The notes beneath the pieces were generated by a model. That model searched no databases and was not told the origin of the DNA. It saw nothing but the letters and a program-made list of their open reading frames with translations. Shown here piece by piece: positions 8,554 to 18,263 of a stretch of DNA of 45,480 nucleotides. Made by a program: the position numbers and the translations under genes. Origin of the DNA: Acidimicrobiia bacterium (GTDB lineage Bacteria; Actinomycetota; Acidimicrobiia; IMCC26256; JAGPDB01); assembly GCA_018057765.1 (NCBI GenBank), contig JAGPDB010000014.1, forward strand, positions 1 to 45,480, read 5' to 3'. The first letter of the stretch is position 1. Every line of letters starts with the position of its first letter.

Positions 8554-9702
8554 TCATCCGGCACCAGTTATTTCAGATGATCTAGCATCGAATTCTTCTT
8601 CATCTTTTTCACTAAGTGATGCAAAGATATTTAGACTTTCTAAAAATTCATCTGATGGATTTACTAATGGGTTATCTGCAAGTTTTGCAGCTTCTCCACC
8701 AAGTTTTCTTAATTCTTCACCTACACCTTTTACAGGTGAAATAAATTGAACTTCCTGAACCCATTTAGCACTAACTACTGGATCATAAAAATAGTTAATA
8801 AATTCTGTGGCCAAACCTGGTTTATCCGAAGAAATAGGGATCATGAAGTTATCCGATGCATTTGTTCCACCTGATTCTGGAACATAAAAACGAACGTCAG
8901 GGTTATCTATGGTAATTTGGGCAACGTCGCCGGCCCAAGCGAAACATGCAGCTAGGTTACCGCCACTTAAATCTGTAACATATTCATTTCCATTTATACC
9001 ACTAATTTTCCCTGAATCAATGTAATTCTTCAAATCATCAAAGACTGGGCCGAATTCTTTCATGCCTGAATTTTCAATATCAATTCCTTTTGCCAAACCA
9101 ATAATTCCAATTGTATCTCTCATCTCTGAAAGTACAGTTTTTGTACCCGAAACAGCTAAGAAATCATCAAAGGTCTTAAGTTCTTTTCCTGTCTGTGCAA
9201 TATTATAAGCAATACCGGCAGGTACTGACGCCCATGGTGCTGAATATTTACGAGTTTTATCAAAACTAGGCGAAGCCAAATTTGAAGTTAGATTTTTCTT
9301 ATTAGGAAATTTAGAATCATCTAGTGGTTGTGCCCATTTAACTTGATTTATAATGCGGTTAGCCATCCAGTCAGTTAACATAAATCCGTCGCGGTTAATA
9401 GATTCATTGCGATTTAGTACTGGTTGGATTTTTGCAAAATATTCACTGTTATCATTTATATCTTCAATGTATGTGAGTTTTATTCCGGTATCTTTTTCAA
9501 AATCTTTTTTTAATTGATCTGAAATATATGACGTCCAGTTCGAAATAGTTACCGATTTAGCTTTACTAGAAGAACCACTAGAGCATGCTGCGAGAATTGC
9601 AGGAGATATTGCTAGCGTACCACCAATAATTCCAATGGATTTTAAGAAATCTCTACGATTTACTTGTAATCCGCTTGATACTTCTTTTTTTTCGTTTGTC
9701 AT
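8554..9702 (-). CDS. potD: polyamine-type ABC transporter substrate-binding lipoprotein (PotD-like, Tat signal)
   Basis: Extracytoplasmic solute-binding protein (SBP_bac family, PotD/PotF group) that delivers substrate to PotBC. The leader has a twin-arginine motif NRRDFLKS (about residues 16-23), a hydrophobic stretch, then lipobox ILAAC with the Cys at about residue 40, so it should be exported folded by Tat and lipidated. The mature part begins KSVTISNWTSYISDQLKKDFE, matching the typical PotD first strand (NWxxYI). The length of 382 residues fits. A Tat lipoprotein signal is unlike E. coli PotD but frequent in Actinomycetota. The start has a GGGGGA Shine-Dalgarno. Whether it binds putrescine, spermidine or another amine cannot be decided. 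Confidence 0.9.
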   Translation of the reverse strand: MTNEKKEVSSGLQVNRRDFLKSIGIIGGTLAISPAILAACSSGSSSKAKSVTISNWTSYISDQLKKDFEKDTGIKLTYIEDINDNSEYFAKIQPVLNRNESINRDGFMLTDWMANRIINQVKWAQPLDDSKFPNKKNLTSNLASPSFDKTRKYSAPWASVPAGIAYNIAQTGKELKTFDDFLAVSGTKTVLSEMRDTIGIIGLAKGIDIENSGMKEFGPVFDDLKNYIDSGKISGINGNEYVTDLSGGNLAACFAWAGDVAQITIDNPDVRFYVPESGGTNASDNFMIPISSDKPGLATEFINYFYDPVVSAKWVQEVQFISPVKGVGEELRKLGGEAAKLADNPLVNPSDEFLESLNIFASLSEKDEEEFDARSSEITGAG

Positions 9703-9730
9703 TATTCCCCCATTATCATTTTGTTTATAT

Positions 9731-10843
9731 TTATTTCTTGAATGCTCTGACTACCTTTTGATCACATGTCAATCGCAATGGTGAACCTACTAGCTGTTCA
9801 TCCAAATTATCCACCCAATCAACATATGCAAATAATTCTTGACCATTTGGCCCAATGAGTGAATATCGCGACTGTGCACCTTCAAATGTATGTGAACTTA
9901 CTGTGCATTCTAAATAATTACTATCTGGTTTAGATGCTGAATTTTCAGGAAACAGAACAACTCTTTCCGGTCTTATCATTATTGTTACATCATCGCCAAC
10001 TTTTAAATCATCTGGAGTTGATTCTGACTGGATTTGATTATCTCCAACAGCGATGGTTAAAACACCGCCATTATCTTTTGTAACTTTTCCTTCTATTAAA
10101 TTTGCATCACCAATAAAACTTGCAACAAATTGAGTACTTGGATGATTATAGATCTCTTCAGGAGTACCTATTTGTTCGACGCGACCTTGGCTCATGACAG
10201 CAATACGATCACTCATTGTTAAGGCTTCATGTTGGTCATGGGTAACAAAAATGAACGTTATACCGACTTCACGTTGAATTCGTTTAAGTTCAAGTTGCAT
10301 ATTTTGACGTAATTTTAAGTCAAGAGCAGCTAATGGCTCATCTAACAATAGTGCTTTAGGCATATTTACCAGGGCTCTGGCCAATGCAACTCTTTGTTGT
10401 TGACCACCACTTAATTGCGCTGGTTTTCGATCTGCAAATTGTTCCAGTTTTACTATTTCTAGCATTTTCATTGCACGCTTTTTAGCTTCGCCTTTTTTTA
10501 CACCTTTTATTGTTGGTCCAAACATTACATTTTTGAGTACAGACATATGAGGGAATAATGCATATTGTTGAAATACTGTATTCACATCTCGTTTAAATGG
10601 AGGTGTTCTTGATACATCTTCGCCTTCTAAAAGCACCCGGCCTTTAGTCGGCAAGTCAAAACCTGCAATCATTCGAAGTGTTGTTGTTTTACCACAACCA
10701 GATGGTCCAAGCATCGAGAAAAATTCACCTTTTTTTATTTCAAAATTGGCATTTTCCACGGCAACATATTTTTCAAAAATCTTTGATACATTATCTAATT
10801 TGATAACAGAGTCAACTGACTCTTCTGGTGATTTGGAATCCAC
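9731..10843 (-). CDS. potA: spermidine/putrescine-type ABC transporter ATP-binding protein (PotA-like)
   Basis: ATPase of the polyamine-type importer. Walker A is [10 protein letters not shown] (about residues 46-55), Q-loop [11 protein letters not shown] (about 88-98), signature LSGGQQQR (about 144-151), Walker [13 protein letters not shown] (about 164-175), and H-loop FVTHDQHEA (about 199-207). The C-terminal about 120 residues form the TOBE domain typical of PotA and MalK. First gene of the operon potA-potD-potB-potC-puuD-like. The start is GTG with TATGAT 6 nt upstream and no Shine-Dalgarno, so the operon mRNA is probably leaderless. Confidence 0.93.
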   Translation of the reverse strand: MDSKSPEESVDSVIKLDNVSKIFEKYVAVENANFEIKKGEFFSMLGPSGCGKTTTLRMIAGFDLPTKGRVLLEGEDVSRTPPFKRDVNTVFQQYALFPHMSVLKNVMFGPTIKGVKKGEAKKRAMKMLEIVKLEQFADRKPAQLSGGQQQRVALARALVNMPKALLLDEPLAALDLKLRQNMQLELKRIQREVGITFIFVTHDQHEALTMSDRIAVMSQGRVEQIGTPEEIYNHPSTQFVASFIGDANLIEGKVTKDNGGVLTIAVGDNQIQSESTPDDLKVGDDVTIMIRPERVVLFPENSASKPDSNYLECTVSSHTFEGAQSRYSLIGPNGQELFAYVDWVDNLDEQLVGSPLRLTCDQKVVRAFKK

Positions 10844-10849
10844 GACTAA

Positions 10850-10855
10850 ATCATA
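10850..10855 (-). promoter_or_regulatory. -10-like hexamer of the pot operon, leaderless type
   Basis: TATGAT on the minus strand, exactly 6 nt before the GTG start of potA. TTGGAC occurs a little upstream but at a spacing (11 nt) too short for a standard -35. Confidence 0.5.
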
Positions 10856-10936
10856 TACCTAATGTTGTCCAATATGGTGGAATTAGAGGATTGTATCAAT
10901 ATTTATAAGGTATAAAAACATTTTTCATACGGCGAG

Positions 10937-10966
10937 TTGAATATATCTAAACTTCTAACCTAAATT
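10937..10966 (+). promoter_or_regulatory. promoter of the DUF6879 gene, leaderless type
   Basis: TTGAAT (10937-10942) and TAAATT (10961-10966) are separated by 18 nt, and the ATG follows 6 nt after the -10. This gives both boxes and the leaderless spacing. Confidence 0.55.
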
Positions 10967-10972
10967 AAACGT

Positions 10973-11542
10973 ATGGAAAATATTTCGCAAGATGCAAAAC
11001 CTCACGATCTTTCAGATCAAAGCCCATGGGAATCATTTAAAAAATCAGCATTTAGACTCGAATCATTACCAGAATACCGTGTTGATTATGAAGCTAAAGA
11101 TTACGCTGACTATCTAGCTGGCAAAGATGTAGATATTACAAATAATGATGGCATGATAAAATGGTGTGATTTAGTTAAATCTAAAATTGCTGTTGGAGCA
11201 AGAATGGACCGCGCCCGTATTGTTTGTAACCCTTCGACTGACTATCTACGATTTGAAATGACACATGCCTACGAGATGACTACGAAAGCTGGTGAAGTTA
11301 TTAGACTTATTAGTGAAGATGATTTTGATCTTACGTGTGACGATAATGAGCTAGATGTAATTTTTAACCGCTGGGGTGCCATTGATTTTTGGTTATTAGA
11401 TGAAAATCATCTATTAATTATGGACTATGACGACGATGGAACATATATTGGAATTAATGAATCAAAAGATGAAGAAGATTTGCGTGATGCAATTAAAATC
11501 CGTGACGCAGTAATGCGCATTAACCATTTTGTAGAGATTTGA
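10973..11542 (+). CDS. DUF6879 family protein
   Basis: Function unknown. The 189-residue sequence matches my memory of the DUF6879 family of Actinomycetota: FRLESLPEYRVDYEAKDY near residues 27-44, ARIVCNPSTDYLRFEMTHA near 80-98, then DFWLLDENHLLIMDYDDDG near 141-159 and a C-terminal RDAVM helix. No signal peptide, membrane segment or cysteine cluster. In Streptomyces these proteins often sit beside XRE regulators and DUF397 proteins; neither is here. Instead it is followed by a pterin dehydratase with a 1-nt gap, so the two are co-transcribed. It has its own leaderless-type promoter. The protein is very acidic. Confidence 0.7.
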   Translation: MENISQDAKPHDLSDQSPWESFKKSAFRLESLPEYRVDYEAKDYADYLAGKDVDITNNDGMIKWCDLVKSKIAVGARMDRARIVCNPSTDYLRFEMTHAYEMTTKAGEVIRLISEDDFDLTCDDNELDVIFNRWGAIDFWLLDENHLLIMDYDDDGTYIGINESKDEEDLRDAIKIRDAVMRINHFVEI

Positions 11543-11543
11543 T

Positions 11544-11867
11544 ATGGACAATATAGATAAACAAGATAAAATAGTCAAACTTTCACATAGTGAGATCGTT
11601 GAATTGTTGAAAAATTCTGAACTTGATGGTTTTCGTCATAATGATGCATCTATTTCTAAAATATATCGATTTGATACTTTTACAAAGGCAATAAATTTTA
11701 TGTTTAAAGTATCTGAATTTTGTGAAGAAATAGACCACCACCCTAATTGGACAAATATATATAATCGTGTTGAAGTTGATTTATCTACCCACGATATTTT
11801 AGGTGTGAGCGAAAAAGATTTAGAACTAGCTAAGGTAATGAATAAAGTCGCAAAATCTATTAACTAA
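11544..11867 (+). CDS. phhB: 4a-hydroxytetrahydrobiopterin dehydratase (pterin-4a-carbinolamine dehydratase)
   Basis: Dehydrates 4a-hydroxy-tetrahydropterin, recycling the cofactor of aromatic amino-acid hydroxylases; homologues also occur without a hydroxylase and may act in pterin or molybdopterin metabolism. The diagnostic motif is EEIDHHPNWTNIYNRVEVDL (about residues 60-79), carrying the HHP...W..Y.V signature, followed by STHDILGVSEKDLELA. Length 107 residues is typical. It starts 1 nt after the DUF6879 stop. No phenylalanine hydroxylase is seen in this window, so its partner is unknown. Confidence 0.88.
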   Translation: MDNIDKQDKIVKLSHSEIVELLKNSELDGFRHNDASISKIYRFDTFTKAINFMFKVSEFCEEIDHHPNWTNIYNRVEVDLSTHDILGVSEKDLELAKVMNKVAKSIN

Positions 11868-11895
11868 GCATATAATAATTGTCACACAGCCATGA

Positions 11896-11901
11896 TACGC
11901 T
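11896..11901 (+). promoter_or_regulatory. -10-like hexamer of the SbcD-like gene, leaderless type
   Basis: TACGCT, followed by 7 nt and the ATG at 11909. A TATAAT also occurs at 11871-11876 and could serve a 5-prime leader of about 26 nt instead. Confidence 0.35.
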
Positions 11902-11908
11902 TGTTTAT

Positions 11909-13189
11909 ATGAGCTTGAAGTTTCCGTCCCTCAAAATTCTGCATTGCGCAGATCTGCATTTAGATGCTGCATTAAGTGGTTCTTTAAGAACTAGTCAAAA
12001 TGCGTATATTGACGATCGCGATATTGCTATATTACGAGATGCCCCGCTTTTGGCTCTAAATAATATTTCTAAGACCGCGATTAGCGAAAAAGTAGATATT
12101 CTTATTATTGCCGGCGATTTATTTAACATGAAAGATGATGCGGCAATGAATCATCGTGTCCGATCTTATCTTTTCAATTTCTTTAAAATTTTAGAATCAG
12201 AAAATATACAAGTTGTTATCACTGTTGGTAACCATGATCCGCTTAAATTTATTTCTGAAATTTCAGCTTCATGGCCAAAAAATGTTTTTCTTTTTAGCAA
12301 TAAAGAAGTAGAGACAGTTTCTTTTATATTCAATGGTCATAGCGTTGATATACATGGTGTTAGCTATGCAACCCAAAACGAGGATCGTAATTTAGCAAAA
12401 CAATTTCCGACTAAAACAAATGCAGATTTTAATATTGCAGTCTTACATACAAATGTTGGAGGAGACTTAAATCATTCAAACTATGCGCCAAGTAGTTTGA
12501 AAACTTTGACATCATATGATTACGATTATTTTGCACTAGGCCATATTCATAAACGCGCAATTCTCTCAGATAACCCTTTGGTTGCTTATAGTGGAAATCA
12601 TCAAGCATTTAGCCCAAAACCTTCAGAATGTGAAGCCAAAGGCGTATCGATAATCGAATTCGAACATCCTGGATCGATAGCAATCTCTATATTTATCGAA
12701 ACGGATGTCGTCAGATACATAAAAGAAGATTTAACAATCGAGAATTCGAATAGTGTTGAAGAGATCGCCGAAAACATTAAGCTGCAATTAGAGAATAAAT
12801 ACGAAGACATATCACAACTTATATTATGTCGTTTAGTTTTAACATTGATTGAGTTTGAAGGTTCATATATAGATACTGACGACCTGACAGACATTATTAA
12901 TGAGAATATTACTGGAGTAATAATTACAGAGATCAAAACCAACAGTCAAACAGAAAGTTTCGAAGAGCTTGTGCAAAACAGCGAATATTTTCAAAGCATC
13001 GAACAAGAAATTGATTCTATAGGCAATATTGAAATAGATGAACTCTATGGCAAACAGGCTTTAAAAATATCTAATGCCTTATCAATAAGCGAGATTAACG
13101 TTTCAGACTATGTACCTATAGATACAGAAATAGAAGTTAAAGAATATATTTCACAAGTACATAATGAATTATTAGGAAAAACTAAATAA
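11909..13189 (+). CDS. SbcD/YhaO-like DNA repair metallophosphoesterase
   Basis: Predicted Mn-dependent nuclease subunit that works with the ATPase encoded next door in DNA double-strand-break or end processing. All calcineurin-like motifs are present: HCADLHLD (about residues 12-19), AGDLFN (about 77-82), VGNHDP (about 115-120), HTNVGG (about 187-192), GHIHK (about 220-224). The C-terminal about 180 residues are variable and acidic, ending in coil-forming sequence as in YhaO-type proteins. I chose the ATG at 11909; an upstream in-frame TTG at 11879 has no Shine-Dalgarno. Its stop overlaps the start of the next gene by 1 nt, so the pair is translationally coupled. Confidence 0.85.
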   Translation: MSLKFPSLKILHCADLHLDAALSGSLRTSQNAYIDDRDIAILRDAPLLALNNISKTAISEKVDILIIAGDLFNMKDDAAMNHRVRSYLFNFFKILESENIQVVITVGNHDPLKFISEISASWPKNVFLFSNKEVETVSFIFNGHSVDIHGVSYATQNEDRNLAKQFPTKTNADFNIAVLHTNVGGDLNHSNYAPSSLKTLTSYDYDYFALGHIHKRAILSDNPLVAYSGNHQAFSPKPSECEAKGVSIIEFEHPGSIAISIFIETDVVRYIKEDLTIENSNSVEEIAENIKLQLENKYEDISQLILCRLVLTLIEFEGSYIDTDDLTDIINENITGVIITEIKTNSQTESFEELVQNSEYFQSIEQEIDSIGNIEIDELYGKQALKISNALSISEINVSDYVPIDTEIEVKEYISQVHNELLGKTK

Positions 13190-15789
13190 TGACTAATCCA
13201 TACATTTCATCAATCCATATTGAGTACTCCAATTTAAACCCAGTAAATATTGAAGATTTATCTCCAGAATTGAATATAATTTTTGGTGATAACGAAACTG
13301 GAAAATCTCGGATACGTGATTTTATCACTTGGATGCTTTTTGCAAATGGTGAAAAATTTCATTCAGATAGAACAAAAAATATAAGTAGTAGCTATAAAGA
13401 TACATTTAAGAATATTGATATTTCTACAAATGGTGAGATATCAATCGTCAGTGGCTCTGAAAATAATACTATTAGACAAATATTGAATGGTTCAAAATTA
13501 GAGAATCGATTTTTACCAGCAAACCTTGACCTTAGAAGAACCTTAACAGATGGCATTTCTTATAACAATTATTCTTCAATATACTCATTATCTTTAGATG
13601 AGATAAACAAAGACACATCTGAGTCAATGTTAAAAGATCAAACGCAAGTTGAATATATCTTTGGCGCATTACAAGCTAAGACATCAGTTTCACCCGCACT
13701 ATTGATCAAGACAATTAAAGAAAAATGTGAATCTTTGTTCCTAGAAAATGCTACAGCTAAAAAAGAAATCAATATCGTATTGAAAAAGATTGATGAAAAT
13801 AAAAAAGAACTTAAAGCACTAAAAACCGATTCAAAACTATCAAATGATCTTGAAGGTGCTATTGCACAATTAAATATAGAACGTATTGAAACTAGATCTG
13901 AAGCAGACTCCATAGAACTAGAGATTAAAAATCTTAAATCTATGATTGATAATATTGAAATATACACGAAATTTAATGAATTAAAAGCAATTTCTCCACA
14001 GCCATATAACGAAAAATTGGTTGATGAGGTAAACGACATCGATGTATTATTAAAACAATCAAAACATTTAATTACTGATGAAAAAGATTTAGATACTTTA
14101 GAAAATGAGAAACAGAGCCAGCTAAAAGATCTTGAGCAAATATCATTACGTTTAAAAGAAACACTCGATCCAGATGATACAACTACATATCTTGTTTCTC
14201 AAGAATTTGAAGCTGTAATAGAAGATCAAATTTTATCACGATCATCAAATAAGTCGATTTTAGAAAATTTAAAAAATGAAATAAGTAATTTGTCGAGCAA
14301 AATAGAACTCTCTAATAAACAATTAGAAAAATATGCTGCAGAGTCGAAAATTCAAATTAAAGAAAATACCAATGATACAAGTACTTTTGAGAAGAAATCA
14401 TACAAGAATACGAACACTATAATTGCATCCATATTATTCACATCTTTAATAGGTGCTGGATTTATGTTTAAAAATATTACAATAAGTGCCGTTGGAGCGA
14501 CAGCATTATTTGCAACCATAATTGGATATCTACTTTCATCTAAAAATGCGATTAAGTCAAATTCACCAATAGAAGTTATAACAACATCTATAAATCCAAC
14601 TTTAAGCCAGGTTGACCATCTTCAAATAGAAATTGAACATAACAAACAATTACTTTCATTAAAAAAACTTGAACAGGTGAAATTACTCGAAGATATCAAA
14701 ATTGGAAGTAGTACATATGGTAATAGCTGCTTAAAAGCAGGTTTTAAAGAGAAAATTGAACCAAATCATGTTCAAAAATATATTAAAGATTTCAATTCAT
14801 TAACAACTATAAATATTCAAATAGATAAAACTATAAATTCAATCAAAAGACTGACTTCGAAATTCGATAGCTTTTATTCCACAATAAACGATTTAGCTGA
14901 ACGATCAGATTACAGAAAAGAAAATGATATTTCTTTTCTATCTATTACTCATGCGCAAAATTGGCTAGATACATTAAATGGCATTGCAAAGCAACAAAAA
15001 GAATTGAAATCACAAGCAGATGTTCATAATACTAAAATGGAAAAACTCGAAAATCAATTATTGGAGAATTTCACTACATTAGAAAATGCTAAACGTGTTT
15101 TTATAGGACAATCATCTGAAAGTTTACTTTCTAATCTCTCGGATGCAAATTTTGAAAATGCACAAATAAAAGAAAAAGTAGATGAAATATCTCAATCAAT
15201 TGGAACATTGAGTGAAAAACAAGAAGTTTTAAATAAATCGACACTTATTCAAGATCTCTATTTAATTCAAGAAGAATTAGTAAGCGAATTACGCCACTTG
15301 CATAATAAATATAAGCTTGCTTATATTAGTTCCAAAGTATGTGAGTCTGCTTTTAATAAATGGCAAGAAAACTTTCAACCAGAGGTTACTAAAAAAGCAT
15401 CAGAACTATTTTCAAAAATGACAAATTCCAAATGGGAATCTATACAAACAGATATTGAAAATATTAGCCAATCAAAGTCACAACAAAGTTTATTTAATGC
15501 CAGAAACGCCAAATCAATACTAGATAGCAACAAGCTTTCAAGGGGAGCTAGTGAACAACTTTATTTAGCTTTTCGCTTAGCCGTTATGCAAACCAATAAA
15601 CGTGCTCCTTTTATACCCGCGATGTTTGATGATATTGCCGTAAATTTCGATAAAACACGATTTAAATCTATTGTGCCAATTATTAACGAGATCGCAGAAA
15701 AACGTCAAATATTTTACTTTACGTGCCATGAATGGGTTCGTGACTCACTATTAACAAATACAGACGCAAAACTCTTCACCTTAACCTAA
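13189..15789 (+). CDS. SbcC/YhaN-like SMC-type ATPase with central transmembrane hairpin
   Basis: Large ATPase of the Rad50/SbcC class, partner of the preceding phosphoesterase. Walker A is GDNETGKS (residues 33-40) in the usual N-terminal lobe; the C-terminal lobe has the signature LSRGASEQLYLAFRLAV (about 781-797) and Walker B IPAMFDDIAVNFD (about 808-820), where D-D replaces the usual D-E. Between them are long coiled coils (about 185-400 and 480-760). In the middle (about 408-448) are two hydrophobic segments rich in I, A, G and F, which form a probable membrane hairpin where SbcC would have a zinc hook; no CxxC hook is seen. This layout is that of YhaN. The length of 866 residues fits. 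Confidence 0.87.
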   Translation: MTNPYISSIHIEYSNLNPVNIEDLSPELNIIFGDNETGKSRIRDFITWMLFANGEKFHSDRTKNISSSYKDTFKNIDISTNGEISIVSGSENNTIRQILNGSKLENRFLPANLDLRRTLTDGISYNNYSSIYSLSLDEINKDTSESMLKDQTQVEYIFGALQAKTSVSPALLIKTIKEKCESLFLENATAKKEINIVLKKIDENKKELKALKTDSKLSNDLEGAIAQLNIERIETRSEADSIELEIKNLKSMIDNIEIYTKFNELKAISPQPYNEKLVDEVNDIDVLLKQSKHLITDEKDLDTLENEKQSQLKDLEQISLRLKETLDPDDTTTYLVSQEFEAVIEDQILSRSSNKSILENLKNEISNLSSKIELSNKQLEKYAAESKIQIKENTNDTSTFEKKSYKNTNTIIASILFTSLIGAGFMFKNITISAVGATALFATIIGYLLSSKNAIKSNSPIEVITTSINPTLSQVDHLQIEIEHNKQLLSLKKLEQVKLLEDIKIGSSTYGNSCLKAGFKEKIEPNHVQKYIKDFNSLTTINIQIDKTINSIKRLTSKFDSFYSTINDLAERSDYRKENDISFLSITHAQNWLDTLNGIAKQQKELKSQADVHNTKMEKLENQLLENFTTLENAKRVFIGQSSESLLSNLSDANFENAQIKEKVDEISQSIGTLSEKQEVLNKSTLIQDLYLIQEELVSELRHLHNKYKLAYISSKVCESAFNKWQENFQPEVTKKASELFSKMTNSKWESIQTDIENISQSKSQQSLFNARNAKSILDSNKLSRGASEQLYLAFRLAVMQTNKRAPFIPAMFDDIAVNFDKTRFKSIVPIINEIAEKRQIFYFTCHEWVRDSLLTNTDAKLFTLT

Positions 15790-15841
15790 GCTATATCAAG
15801 ACAAACATAGGTGAGTACAGTCGCAGCAATCTAAGTTCGTA

Positions 15842-15847
15842 TAACAT
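15842..15847 (+). promoter_or_regulatory. -10-like hexamer of the agmatinase operon, leaderless type
   Basis: TAACAT followed by exactly 6 nt and the ATG at 15854; no Shine-Dalgarno. Confidence 0.5.
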
Positions 15848-15853
15848 AGACAT

Positions 15854-16891
15854 ATGGAAAATAGTAAAACTGAAAACGGCCAACAGAATATAAATCCTGA
15901 ATTCGAGGCACTAATACCACCAGGATTACAAGAACAATTAGATGCTCCAAGCTATCAAGGTATGTTGAGTTTCGGAAAATTTCCTTACCTTACAGAGCCT
16001 GAACAACTTGATGCATTCAAACCAGATGTTGCAATAGTTGGAGCGCCTTATGATGACAATACATCAAATCGGCCAGGTGCAAGATTCGGTCCACAAGCAA
16101 TTAGAGCAAGAGCATATCATCCTGGTACTTTTAACATAGACCTAGAGATTGAGCTATTTGAGAAACTCAAATGTGTAGATTACGCAGATGCAATATGCCA
16201 AGCTGGAATGTGGGAATATTCACGCAAAGCAATATTTGATCGTGTATTAGAAGTAGCAAATAGAAATATCTTCCCAATAACAATTGGTGGTGACCACTCA
16301 ATAGTAAACCCAGCATTTAGTGCAATAGCTGAAAAATATGGTAAAGGAAAAGTCGGTATAATTCATTTTGATGCACACGCAGATACAGGCAATATAGTCG
16401 ATGGAAATCTTTGTAGTCATGGAACGCCCATGAGGCGACTCATTGAATCTGGTGCTGTAAAAGGAGAGAACTTTATACAGGTAGGACTGCGTGGTTATTG
16501 GCCAGGTACTGAAGAATTTCAATGGATGAAGGACCAAGGTATGAGATGGCATACTATGGAAGAAGTGTTCAAAGATGGCATACAAAAGGTAATTAGTCAA
16601 GCATTAGAAGAAGCAAAACAAGGTACAGAATTCTTATATATGTCAGTAGACATAGATGTATTAGACCCAGGATTTGCACCAGCAACAGGAACCCCAGCTC
16701 CCGGTGGAATGACTCCGCTTGAACTATTAAAAACTGTTAGACGAATTGCTCTGGAAACAAACTTAGTAGGCATGGACTTAGTAGAGGTATCGCCACCCTA
16801 TGACTGGGCTGATGTAACTATTAATAATGCTCATGGAGTTATATGGGAAGTACTCTCAGGTCTCGCCTATAAAAAAATAAATTCGAAATAA
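15854..16891 (+). CDS. speB: agmatinase-family ureohydrolase
   Basis: Hydrolyses a guanidino compound to urea plus an amine; agmatine to putrescine is the usual annotation. The binuclear manganese ligands are visible: GGDHSI (about residues 144-149), HFDAHADTGN (about 171-180), and SVDIDVLDPGFAPATGTPAPGG (about 262-283; D-x-D plus the substrate-loop). SHGTPMRRLIESGA and QVGLRGYWPG (about 190-215) resemble guanidinobutyrase and guanidinopropionase relatives as well, so the true substrate may be another guanidino acid. Length 345 is slightly long owing to an N-terminal extension. It is the first gene of a two-gene operon with a PLP decarboxylase 4 nt downstream, and polyamine import genes lie 5 kb away. 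Confidence 0.88.
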   Translation: MENSKTENGQQNINPEFEALIPPGLQEQLDAPSYQGMLSFGKFPYLTEPEQLDAFKPDVAIVGAPYDDNTSNRPGARFGPQAIRARAYHPGTFNIDLEIELFEKLKCVDYADAICQAGMWEYSRKAIFDRVLEVANRNIFPITIGGDHSIVNPAFSAIAEKYGKGKVGIIHFDAHADTGNIVDGNLCSHGTPMRRLIESGAVKGENFIQVGLRGYWPGTEEFQWMKDQGMRWHTMEEVFKDGIQKVISQALEEAKQGTEFLYMSVDIDVLDPGFAPATGTPAPGGMTPLELLKTVRRIALETNLVGMDLVEVSPPYDWADVTINNAHGVIWEVLSGLAYKKINSK

Positions 16892-16895
16892 TCAA

Positions 16896-18263
16896 ATGGG
16901 ATTACACGACTTTAATGAAGATACAGCAGAGCTTGCAGAACGAATATTAAAATTTACTTTAGAGAGACTAAAGCAAGACCCGCCGTCTCTCGGCGGGCCA
17001 GTTCCACCAGAAATACTTTTACCAAAATTTAATGGAGTAATTACAAATAAAGGACTTGGTGGAAATAAAGCATTTAACTTTTTTGAAAATATAGTTCAAC
17101 CTGCAACAATATCTACTGATCACCCTAGATATTTAGCTTTCGTAACCAATGCACCGTCAAACACAGCATCACTTTTTGATTTAGTCGTATCAGCATGCTC
17201 CATGTACGGTGGCACTTGGCTTGAGGGATCGGGAGTAGTAGCTGCTGAGAATCAAGCATTGCGTTTTATCATGGACATGGTGGGTTATCCAGAAAGCGCT
17301 GCTGGTGTTTTTGTTTCTGGAGGAACCGCCGCAAATCTATCTGCACTTATTGCTGCAAGACATTGGTTTCGAAGAGTGCATCCAGAAATGGAAAAGGTTA
17401 GATTAGCATTAGCGTGTGCACCAAGTGCACACACCTCAATCAAACATGCAGCCCAAGCTATGGATGTAGATTTACTTGAGATTCCTGGTGATGAATATAA
17501 TAGACTTACTCCTGAAAATCTTCAAGCAGCACTAAATTCATATTCAAAAGAAGATAGGGATCGACTCTTTTGCGTTGTTGCAACTGCCGGTGCAACAAAT
17601 ACTGGTTATGTAGACGAACTAAATCAAACAGGAAAAATAGCATATGATATCGACGTTTGGTTTCATGTTGATGGCGCATACGGTGGTGCTGGTATGTTAT
17701 GTGAATCCACAGCACCGTTATTTGAAGGTGTGACACAAGCCGATAGTTTTGTTGTAGATCCACATAAGTGGTTGTTCTCACCATATGATTGTGCAGCACT
17801 TATATATAAAGACCCACTAGATGCACGTCTTGCACACGCTCAACACGCAGAATATTTAGATGTTGTAAATGATACAGTTGAATTTAATCCTTCCGACTAT
17901 GCACATCATTTGACAAGACGTGCGCGTGGATTGCCGCTTTGGTTCGCACTTGCAGTTCACGGTACCGATGCATTTTCAACAGCTGTAACGACATGTGTTG
18001 ATGTAAGCAATGAAGGCGGGGAACTAATAAGGAAATCTGACCATCTCGAGTTAGTGATTGAGCCACAATTGAGCGTGATCTTATTTAGAAGAAAAGGTTG
18101 GACTGGGCAAGATTACACTTCTTGGTGTAATACTTTGTTAGAAAATGAATTTGCATTCATAGTACCGACATCATTTAACGGCGAGACTGTTATACGTCTA
18201 TGTATAACAAATCCGAATACAACAGTTAAAGATTTAGAGTTGATAATTGATTCATTAGCTTAA
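16896..18263 (+). CDS. group II pyridoxal-phosphate-dependent amino-acid decarboxylase
   Basis: PLP enzyme of the aromatic-L-amino-acid/glutamate/diaminobutyrate decarboxylase family. The cofactor lysine is K291 in [14 protein letters not shown]; the Asp that pairs with the pyridine nitrogen is in [11 protein letters not shown] (about residues 258-268); [12 protein letters not shown] (about 144-155) binds the phosphate; [12 protein letters not shown] lies at about 229-240. Length 455 fits the family. It is in one operon with the ureohydrolase (4-nt gap), which hints that its product or substrate belongs to amine/guanidine metabolism, but aromatic or acidic amino acids remain possible. Its 3-prime end overlaps the convergent ABC ATPase gene by 4 nt. 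Confidence 0.87.
   Translation: MGLHDFNEDTAELAERILKFTLERLKQDPPSLGGPVPPEILLPKFNGVITNKGLGGNKAFNFFENIVQPATISTDHPRYLAFVTNAPSNTASLFDLVVSACSMYGGTWLEGSGVVAAENQALRFIMDMVGYPESAAGVFVSGGTAANLSALIAARHWFRRVHPEMEKVRLALACAPSAHTSIKHAAQAMDVDLLEIPGDEYNRLTPENLQAALNSYSKEDRDRLFCVVATAGATNTGYVDELNQTGKIAYDIDVWFHVDGAYGGAGMLCESTAPLFEGVTQADSFVVDPHKWLFSPYDCAALIYKDPLDARLAHAQHAEYLDVVNDTVEFNPSDYAHHLTRRARGLPLWFALAVHGTDAFSTAVTTCVDVSNEGGELIRKSDHLELVIEPQLSVILFRRKGWTGQDYTSWCNTLLENEFAFIVPTSFNGETVIRLCITNPNTTVKDLELIIDSLA

Noticed and set aside
12601-12942. ORF of 113 residues on the minus strand inside the SbcD-like gene
   Set aside because: Antisense shadow of a gene with all phosphoesterase motifs intact; no start signals.
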